A stretch of DNA of 41,475 nucleotides from Persephonella sp. (GTDB lineage Bacteria; Aquificota; Aquificia; Aquificales; Hydrogenothermaceae). The notes beneath the pieces were generated by a model. That model saw nothing but the letters and a program-made list of their open reading frames with translations, was not told where the DNA came from and searched no databases. The position numbers and the translations under genes are program-made. Of the stretch, positions 8,689-15,131 are shown in pieces. The DNA is taken from positions 1 through 41,475 of the forward strand of contig QNZC01000049.1 of assembly GCA_003978565.1 (NCBI GenBank). Reading direction: 5' to 3'. Each line of letters begins with the position of its first letter. The stretch's first letter is position 1.

Positions 8689-11054
8689 ATAATAAATTTC
8701 TTTTATATTCTTTTCTCTTCTCTATTTTAATTCTTCTTCAAGAAAAATCTTTAGCTGAAGAAAATGATTTCTCAAGAAATCAATCTTTAATAAATACAGA
8801 ACAGGAAGACCAAAAGGTTTACAGACTAAAAAGTATAAAGTTCGCAGGTTTAAAGTATATAAAGCCAGAGATAATTAAACCGTTAATACCATTCGGTAAA
8901 GGAGCAATAATAACTAGAGATACTTTAGTTAACACAATAAGGGATTTGTATAAACTTGGTTATTTTAAAGATATAGAAACTTATGCGAACTTTACTGAGA
9001 ATGGAGTTGATTTAATATTTGTGTTTAAAGAGTTGCCAGTTGTCCAAAAAATAGACTTTGTAGGAAATGAGGAAGTAGATAGTGAAGAGCTACTTAAATA
9101 TCTAGGAATATCCACAAAACAGAGACAGGAAACATCTACATTTCTTCCATTTATGACAATAGGTCCAGAGCTTGCTGAGAAATTAGCATCCATAAAAAAG
9201 GGACTAGGTAGAGTTTTCTCTCCAGATGAAATAGAGAGAATGAAAAAAATTATACAAAAGGTCTATGAGAAAAAAGGTTTTTATAACGTAAAAGTTGATT
9301 ACCATTTTAAAGGAAATATTTTAGTTTTTGATATAAAGGAAGGAACTCAAGCTTATGTTTATAAAATAAGAATAGTCGGAAATAAACAGATGGAAACAGA
9401 TGAAATATTAGATGTAATGGAAACTAAAGAGAGGTGTCTATGGTGCTTCAGATGGCATCCATCTCTAGAAAAGGATACTCTTCTGGACGACATAGAGAGA
9501 ATAAGAGAACTTTATATAGACAAAGGTTTCTTTGATGTAGATATTTCCAAACCTAAAATAGAGTTAAAAAATGGCGAGGAGTATTATATAACGATATATA
9601 TAAAGGAAGGGGAAAGGTATAAGCTCTCATCAATAGATATAGAGGGGAATGATTTATTTACAAGGAGAGAGTTATTTGAAGATTTAAAAGAAAAACCTGA
9701 AATTGGAAAGTATTACAATGGTAAGGTTATAAAAGCCTTAAAGAAAAATATAGCAGAGAAATACACAGACCTAGGATTTGTCTTTACAAGAGTTTACACT
9801 CAAAAGATTAAAAATAAAGAAAAAAAGGAAGTAAAAGTTAAATTTCTAATAGAAAAAGGGGAAAGATATTATACAGATTTAATAGGTATTTCAGGAAATT
9901 ATGAAAGTAGAGATGAAACTATAAGAAGAGAATTAAGACTTGCACCTGGAGACCTTTTTGTAAAAAGATTGATAAAAAAATCCCAATCTAGACTAATGAG
10001 ATTAGGTTTTTACAATTCAGTTAATTTAGAACCTCAATTTAAAGATATTGGATTGCTAGATGTAGATGCTAAAGTTTCAGAAAGATTTACAGGACAGCTT
10101 TCAATAGGATTGGGATACAGTCAGTTTACAGGTTTATCTGTTTTTGGTTCAGTAAAGAAGGGAAACTTTAGGGGAACCGGAGATACACTTTCAGCATCTA
10201 TAAGTGTAGGGACAAGGTATAAGAACAACCAAGTAGGTTATATACACAGATGGGCTTTTTATAAACCGATAGATTTAGGTTTTAATGTGTTTCAAAGGGA
10301 TTTAGATTATTACTCATTTACATCTAAAAAAGTTGGTGGAGATATTACTGCTTCATACGAGTTTTGGGATATATGGAAAGCAGGTTTAACAGTTGGATAC
10401 CAGAGAGTTAAATATCAAGATATTTCCGATACTGCTCCATTGAGAATAAAGGAACAGGCAGGTAGCTACTCCCTACCATACATAGGAAGCTATATAAATA
10501 GATATACATTTGATAACTTCTTGCTTCCCACAGAGGGAACTGATACAACTTTATCTTTTAAAATAGGATTTGGAGATAGAGGTTTTTATAAGTATAACTT
10601 TACATATTCCTTGGCTTTACCAGACAAAATATTCCATACAGATTGGATTTTTAACTTCAAATTCAGATATGGAGAAGTTATAAAAAACGGAAGTAAGATA
10701 CCTCTAGATGAACTTTTCTTTGTAGGTGGTGATTTTACTATAAGGGGATTTGATTATGGTATGGCAGGTTCATTTGATGACAATCTAGACCCTATAGGGA
10801 ACAAAAAGGAGATAATTTTAAACTATCAGTTAAATCATCCAATTACAGACTTCCTATGGGGATATGTCTTTTTAGACCAAGGTAAAGGATTTAATACTGG
10901 AAGTCCATTTAAAGATATGTATTACTCCATTGGTGTAGGTATAAAAGTGATAACTCCTATAGCTCCAATAGACATTTATTATGGAGAGGTGCAAAATCCA
11001 CCTGAAAATGTGGGAAGCAGTAGATTAGGATTTATTTTAGGAACTTTCTTTTAA
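8685..11054 (+). CDS. bamA: Outer membrane protein assembly factor BamA (Omp85)
   Basis: BamA is the core of the BAM machine that folds beta-barrels into the outer membrane. It shows a signal-peptide-like stretch (F-L-L-Y-S-F-L-F-S-I-L-I-L-L then S-L-A), several POTRA repeats (about 8820-10080) and a C-terminal 16-strand-type barrel with the Omp85 R-G-F motif (Arg about residue 687) and a C-terminal Phe. From 8685 the protein is 789 residues, normal for the family. The start is uncertain: no ATG, GTG or TTG exists in frame ahead of the signal peptide. The ATA at 8685 overlaps the clpC stop as ATAG and has GAGGAA at 8665-8670, so I use it provisionally. As sequenced, the frame is also continuous with clpC. 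Confidence 0.9.
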   Translation: MDNKFLLYSFLFSILILLQEKSLAEENDFSRNQSLINTEQEDQKVYRLKSIKFAGLKYIKPEIIKPLIPFGKGAIITRDTLVNTIRDLYKLGYFKDIETYANFTENGVDLIFVFKELPVVQKIDFVGNEEVDSEELLKYLGISTKQRQETSTFLPFMTIGPELAEKLASIKKGLGRVFSPDEIERMKKIIQKVYEKKGFYNVKVDYHFKGNILVFDIKEGTQAYVYKIRIVGNKQMETDEILDVMETKERCLWCFRWHPSLEKDTLLDDIERIRELYIDKGFFDVDISKPKIELKNGEEYYITIYIKEGERYKLSSIDIEGNDLFTRRELFEDLKEKPEIGKYYNGKVIKALKKNIAEKYTDLGFVFTRVYTQKIKNKEKKEVKVKFLIEKGERYYTDLIGISGNYESRDETIRRELRLAPGDLFVKRLIKKSQSRLMRLGFYNSVNLEPQFKDIGLLDVDAKVSERFTGQLSIGLGYSQFTGLSVFGSVKKGNFRGTGDTLSASISVGTRYKNNQVGYIHRWAFYKPIDLGFNVFQRDLDYYSFTSKKVGGDITASYEFWDIWKAGLTVGYQRVKYQDISDTAPLRIKEQAGSYSLPYIGSYINRYTFDNFLLPTEGTDTTLSFKIGFGDRGFYKYNFTYSLALPDKIFHTDWIFNFKFRYGEVIKNGSKIPLDELFFVGGDFTIRGFDYGMAGSFDDNLDPIGNKKEIILNYQLNHPITDFLWGYVFLDQGKGFNTGSPFKDMYYSIGVGIKVITPIAPIDIYYGEVQNPPENVGSSRLGFILGTFF

Positions 11055-11099
11055 ACTTTTAAAGAAATTATAAAGTTGTTGTAGATTTTGATTTAAAGT

Positions 11100-11159
11100 T
11101 TTAATCCTAAAGTTAAACTTTGAGAAATTTCATAAAACTTTAAAAACTTTAGGATTAAA
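11100..11159. repeat. 15-bp perfect inverted repeat between bamA and ribBA
   Basis: TTTAATCCTAAAGTT (11100-11114) pairs perfectly with AACTTTAGGATTAAA (11145-11159) around a 30-base spacer. It lies 45 bases after bamA and 68 before ribBA. No T-run follows, so it is not a standard intrinsic terminator. It could be an mRNA 3' stabilising stem, a Rho-dependent stop, or paired operator half-sites. It does not resemble the FMN (RFN) riboswitch. Confidence 0.6.
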
Positions 11160-11226
11160 CATATCTTTATAAGAGAATAAAACTGTTAAAATAACAAAAA
11201 ATCTATCTTTAGGATGGGAAGTAAAG

Positions 11227-12459
11227 ATGGAAAAATTCAAATTTAACACAATTGAAGAAGCTATAGAAGATATAAAAAAGGGTAAGATGGTAATTGTTGT
11301 AGATGACCCAGATAGAGAAAATGAAGGTGATTTAGTAATTGCCGCAGAAAAGATAACCCCTGAAGCTGTAAACTTTATGGCAAAGGAAGGTCGTGGACTT
11401 ATATGTTTATCTCTACTACCTGATAGATGTAAAGAGTTAGACTTACCATTAATGACAGATAGGAATACAGACCCAAAAGGGACTGCTTTCTGTGTTTCAA
11501 TAGATGCCCATCCTAAATATGGAACTACAACAGGAATATCTGCATATGATAGAGCTATTACTATAAAACTTGCTGTAAGTCCAGAGGCAAAACCACAGGA
11601 TTTTATTAGACCGGGACATATCTTTCCACTTAAAGCTAGACAAGGGGGAGTTTTAGAAAGAACGGGACATACAGAGGCATCTGTAGATTTAGCTAGACTT
11701 GCAGGGCTATATCCAGCAGGAGTTATATGTGAAATAATGAAAGAAGATGGAACTATGGCTAGACTTCCAGATTTAATAGAATTTGCAAAGAAATATAATT
11801 TAAAAATTATAACTATAGCAGATTTAGTTCAGTATAGATTAAAGAAAGAGAAGTTTGTTGTAAGAGAAGCAGAGGCAAATCTTCCAACAAAGTATGGAAC
11901 ATTTAAAATCTACGGTTATAGAAACACACTTGATAACTCTGAGCATGTAGCTTTGGTAATGGGAGAAATAAAGGAAGATGAACCTGTTTTGGTTAGAGTT
12001 CATTCGGAATGTTTAACAGGAGATGTTTTTGGTTCATTAAGATGTGATTGCCAATCTCAACTACATCTAGCTTTACAGAAGATAGCAGAGGAGGGAAAGG
12101 GAGTTTTAGTTTACATGAGAGGGCATGAGGGAAGGGGAATAGGAATAATAAATAAAATAAAAGCTTACAAACTACAGGAAGAGGGATTTGATACAGTAGA
12201 GGCTAATCATAAACTAGGTTTCAATGCAGATTTAAGGGATTTTGGAACTGGAGCCCAGATACTTATAGATATTGGAGTTAGAAAGATGAGACTTATGACA
12301 AACAACCCGAGAAAAATTGTAGCTTTAGAGGGGTTTGGATTAGAGATAGTTGAAAGAATTCCAATAATAACAGAGCCTACCCCTTATAACGTTTGTTATC
12401 TAAAAACCAAAAAAGATGTTTTAGGACATTTTATAGACGAAATAGAAAATAAAAATTAA
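11227..12459 (+). CDS. ribBA: Bifunctional DHBP synthase / GTP cyclohydrolase II
   Basis: RibBA supplies both precursors of riboflavin. The N-terminal half (about 1-205) is 3,4-dihydroxy-2-butanone-4-phosphate synthase, acting on ribulose 5-phosphate. The C-terminal half (about 206-410) is GTP cyclohydrolase II. RibB landmarks are [13 protein letters not shown] (metal-binding acids) and [11 protein letters not shown]. RibA landmarks are the zinc site [25 protein letters not shown] and N-P-R-K. Both active sites look intact. A purine-rich leader precedes ATG 11227. No ribD, ribE or ribH is adjacent, and no FMN riboswitch is visible upstream. Confidence 0.96.
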   Translation: MEKFKFNTIEEAIEDIKKGKMVIVVDDPDRENEGDLVIAAEKITPEAVNFMAKEGRGLICLSLLPDRCKELDLPLMTDRNTDPKGTAFCVSIDAHPKYGTTTGISAYDRAITIKLAVSPEAKPQDFIRPGHIFPLKARQGGVLERTGHTEASVDLARLAGLYPAGVICEIMKEDGTMARLPDLIEFAKKYNLKIITIADLVQYRLKKEKFVVREAEANLPTKYGTFKIYGYRNTLDNSEHVALVMGEIKEDEPVLVRVHSECLTGDVFGSLRCDCQSQLHLALQKIAEEGKGVLVYMRGHEGRGIGIINKIKAYKLQEEGFDTVEANHKLGFNADLRDFGTGAQILIDIGVRKMRLMTNNPRKIVALEGFGLEIVERIPIITEPTPYNVCYLKTKKDVLGHFIDEIENKN

Positions 12460-12544
12460 GTTTTATGAAGTTTACTAATAGGGACTATCTCCGAAAAGAT
12501 TGATATATTAATAGATAAGTAAAAGTTTTGGGAGGATTTATATA

Positions 12545-14044
12545 ATGAGAATTGCTGTAATCTCTTTTGACCAAGAGTTCTCTAAAAAAATTAAAGATAG
12601 TCTGGGAGATGAACATCAGGTAAGAATATATATAGATAGTTTAGGAATGTTAAGAGATTTAAAAGAGTTCACACCAGATATGATTATTTACGATGCATCT
12701 GCAGGTGAGTTTGCAATAGATGATTTAAAATTTTTAATGACAAGGGACAAATTAGAAAATATAGAGTTTAAAATTTTCATTTCAAAGATAGAACCGATAA
12801 ATGTTGATGAATTACCTAAAAAAATTCCTAAAGAAATATATTACAAAGGGGAAGATGAGATTAGTAAACTGATAGTTAAACTAAAATCTGCAGGATTGAT
12901 TGAGGAAGATTTAAGTCAAGATTTGCTTTTAAATAATGAAATGGCTTTAGAAACTGAAAAGGAAGAAAAAGGAACTGATTTAGACAGTTTACTCTCCCAA
13001 TCCCCAGAGGATATAGAAGATTTATTAATGGGTGGTGGTATAGAGGAGGAAAAACCAAAAGAAGAAAAACCGAAGAAAAAGGAAAAAGAGGAAACAAAAA
13101 CAGAAACCCCATCAAAACCTCCTTCAGATGAATTATTCAATGAAGATATTCCTCTAGAAGAGATTGAAAGTATATTAGGTGAGTTTTCTTTAGGAGAAGA
13201 AAGTAAAGAAAAGGAAGAAGTTAAACAGGAGGTTAAGAGAAAAGAGGAGAAGAAAGAAGTTAAACAGGAAGGGGAACTAGACTTTAAATCTGAAGACATA
13301 GAAGAGTTATTAGGTTTATCAGAGTTTGAACCTAAAAAGGAAGAAAAAAAGGAAATTTCAAAAGACACTCCAAAAAAAGAGGAAAGAAAGATAAAAAAAG
13401 AGGACTTTTTAGCAGATATAGAGAATTTACTAACTGTTCAGGCTAAAAGTAAAAAAGAGAAAAAAGAAGAAAAAAAAGAAGAGAGAAAAGAAATAAAAGA
13501 AGAGAAGAAAGAGAGAATGTTTAAGACGGAAGATATAGAAGATTTACTTTCAGATATAGGATTGTATAAAGAGGATAAAAAAGATAAAAAAGATGATGTA
13601 GTAGACGAAGATTTAACTCAAGTGGAAGAACCAAAGATTAAGAAGTTTACAGTTGAGGAAACAAGTGAAACACAGATAACTGAAGAACCTACCATAGCTA
13701 AAGCTGTTAGAAAATCTGGAAGCATAAAGTTAGAAATATCCATTTCTGAAGAGGAAATAAAGAGATTAATTGTGAAGGAAACTGTAAATAGAATGGTTGA
13801 AGAGTTAAAAAATGATACAATTTTAAAGGAATTAATAGAAAATATTCAAAAGGATTTTATAGATAGAACTGAAAAAGAGCTAGAAAGTTTAAAAGAGGTT
13901 GTAAAAGTTGAAGCTAAAACGAAATTACTGAAAAAAATAGAGGATGATTTAAAAGACAAAATTAAGGAAAGTATAAAGAAAGATGTAATGGAAATTACAA
14001 CAAAATTGGTAAAATATAAATTAGAACAGATTTTTGGCAAATAA
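12545..14044 (+). CDS. Pseudo-receiver protein with Lys/Glu-rich linker and repeated D-I-E-x-L-L peptides
   Basis: I do not recognise a named family. Residues 1-115 look like a response-regulator receiver fold: a Rossmann-like start (R-I-A-V-I-S-F-D), an acceptor-like D50 in M-I-I-Y-D, and S-K at 80-81. The paired acids after strand 1 are missing, so phosphorylation is doubtful. Residues 140-380 are low complexity, rich in Lys and Glu. They carry six short acidic/hydrophobic peptides: D-L-D-S-L-L (145), E-D-I-E-D-L-L (155), E-E-I-E-S-I-L (205), E-D-I-E-E-L-L (250), A-D-I-E-N-L-L (290) and E-D-I-E-D-L-L (329). Residues 395-499 are predicted helical, probably a coiled coil for oligomerisation. 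The start ATG has GGGAGGA upstream. It is flanked by ribBA and the dksA-like gene and is probably an adaptor or scaffold. Confidence 0.8.
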   Translation: MRIAVISFDQEFSKKIKDSLGDEHQVRIYIDSLGMLRDLKEFTPDMIIYDASAGEFAIDDLKFLMTRDKLENIEFKIFISKIEPINVDELPKKIPKEIYYKGEDEISKLIVKLKSAGLIEEDLSQDLLLNNEMALETEKEEKGTDLDSLLSQSPEDIEDLLMGGGIEEEKPKEEKPKKKEKEETKTETPSKPPSDELFNEDIPLEEIESILGEFSLGEESKEKEEVKQEVKRKEEKKEVKQEGELDFKSEDIEELLGLSEFEPKKEEKKEISKDTPKKEERKIKKEDFLADIENLLTVQAKSKKEKKEEKKEERKEIKEEKKERMFKTEDIEDLLSDIGLYKEDKKDKKDDVVDEDLTQVEEPKIKKFTVEETSETQITEEPTIAKAVRKSGSIKLEISISEEEIKRLIVKETVNRMVEELKNDTILKELIENIQKDFIDRTEKELESLKEVVKVEAKTKLLKKIEDDLKDKIKESIKKDVMEITTKLVKYKLEQIFGK

Positions 14045-14074
14045 ATTAAATTTAGGTATTTAGTTATATAAAAG

Positions 14075-14097
14075 AAAGACTTGTCTTTAGTTTTTTC
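14075..14097 (+). terminator. Candidate intrinsic terminator
   Basis: AAAGAC (14075-14080) and GTCTTT (14083-14088) form a small hairpin, followed by AG and a run of six T. It sits 31 bases after the pseudo-receiver gene and directly before a promoter, which is where a terminator would be expected. The stem is short and AT-rich. Confidence 0.45.
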
Positions 14098-14126
14098 TTG
14101 ACAAATTTATAAAAACAGGCTATTAA
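14098..14126 (+). promoter_or_regulatory. Sigma70-type promoter for the dksA-like/lspA unit
   Basis: A perfect TTGACA -35 (14098-14103) and TATTAA -10 (14121-14126) are separated by 17 bases. The start of transcription would be near 14132, leaving a short leader of about 24 bases that just covers the GGAGG site of the dksA-like gene. This is one of the two best promoters in the window. Confidence 0.65.
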
Positions 14127-14155
14127 GTATTGTCATTTATAAGATGGAGGAAGAT

Positions 14156-14587
14156 ATGGATTTAAACAGGATTAAAGAGGAACTTTTGAAAAAGAAAGCT
14201 GAAATATTAGACAGTTTATCTAAACAAAACACCGATGATTTAAATGAGAAAAGTGGTGTTGAGGATACAGCGGACATAGTAGCAACTGAGTTAACAAGAG
14301 AAACCCTTTATAAATTATCACAGGCAGAGAGAGAAACGTTATTTTTAATAGATATAGCTTTGAAAAAAATAGAGAATGGAACATATGGAATATGTGAGGA
14401 GTGTGGAGAGCCTATAGGGGAGAAAAGATTAGAGGCTATTCCTTGGGTAAGACTTTGTATAAAATGTAGTCAAAATGAAGAAACTATAAAAAGTTTTTCA
14501 AATAGAAATGATGATGTTTCCTACTATCATATAATACCTGACACAACATTTACTGAAGACGAAGATAATAAAAACTTTTCAGGATAA
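14156..14587 (+). CDS. TraR/DksA-family C4 zinc-finger regulator
   Basis: DksA-like proteins enter the RNA polymerase secondary channel and, often with ppGpp, adjust initiation at stable-RNA and amino-acid promoters. The protein has a coiled-coil hairpin with D-T-A-D-I-V-A-T-E at the tip (E. coli DksA has D-P-V-D-R-A-A-Q-E; the tip Ala76 position is Val here). A C4 zinc finger with C-x2-C-x17-C-x2-C spacing follows, then an acidic tail. I choose ATG 14156 (143 aa) because GGAGG at 14146-14150 is correctly spaced for it; the upstream in-frame ATG 14144 has no ribosome site and overlaps that element. The gene is three bases ahead of lspA, and the two clearly form one unit. Confidence 0.9.
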   Translation: MDLNRIKEELLKKKAEILDSLSKQNTDDLNEKSGVEDTADIVATELTRETLYKLSQAERETLFLIDIALKKIENGTYGICEECGEPIGEKRLEAIPWVRLCIKCSQNEETIKSFSNRNDDVSYYHIIPDTTFTEDEDNKNFSG

Positions 14588-14590
14588 TGT

Positions 14591-15085
14591 ATGAAAAAAA
14601 GATTTTTAAAATTTTGGGTAGTTGCTTTTCTTATTTTTATATTAGATTTAATAACAAAAGAATTTGCGGAAAAGTATTTAGCTAACAAAGTTATTCCAAT
14701 TATACCTAATTTTTTTAATCTGGTTTTAGTTTGGAACAAGGGAATGGCTTTTGGTTTGTTAGGAAATGCTCCAGAGATTTTAAGATTTTTAACTCTCATT
14801 ATAGTAACATTTATAATCATTATTATAACTATTTTATATGCCTATAAAAACACAGATAATCTACCTAAACTTCAGTTTTACTCCTTGGCACTTATAACAG
14901 GCGGAGCATTAGGAAATCTATACGATAGACTTTTTATAGGAAAAGTTAGGGATTTTTTAGATTTTTATATTGGAAATTATCACTGGCCTGCTTTCAATAT
15001 AGCTGACAGTTCTATAACAGTTGGAGTTATAATTTTTGTATCTTACGAGATATTTTTTAAAAGGAAAGAGGAATGGTTTAACTAA
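14591..15085 (+). CDS. lspA: Lipoprotein signal peptidase (signal peptidase II)
   Basis: LspA cleaves the signal peptide of diacylglyceryl-modified prolipoproteins in the inner membrane. The 164 residues and four predicted membrane segments are typical. Conserved blocks are V-W-N-K-G-M-A-F-G-L, G-G-A-L-G-N-L-Y-D-R, then V-R-D-F-L-D-F and F-N-I-A-D-S, which supply the two catalytic Asp residues (D121 and D139). It follows the dksA-like gene by three bases and precedes secA by 46. Its likely substrates in this window include the lipoprotein at 32833 and LptE. Confidence 0.96.
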   Translation: MKKRFLKFWVVAFLIFILDLITKEFAEKYLANKVIPIIPNFFNLVLVWNKGMAFGLLGNAPEILRFLTLIIVTFIIIIITILYAYKNTDNLPKLQFYSLALITGGALGNLYDRLFIGKVRDFLDFYIGNYHWPAFNIADSSITVGVIIFVSYEIFFKRKEEWFN

Positions 15086-15131
15086 TAAAACTACATTTAG
15101 AATAAGGGACATCCTTTGGAGGCAATAAAAA

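Noticed and set aside
11055-11226. FMN riboswitch ahead of ribBA
   Set aside because: None of the conserved RFN core sequences are present; only an AT-rich inverted repeat.
12876-13368. Long minus-strand ORFs inside the pseudo-receiver gene, rich in Ser and Phe
   Set aside because: They are the antisense reading of a Lys/Glu-rich coding region; no ribosome site or promoter, and the sense frame is clearly coding.
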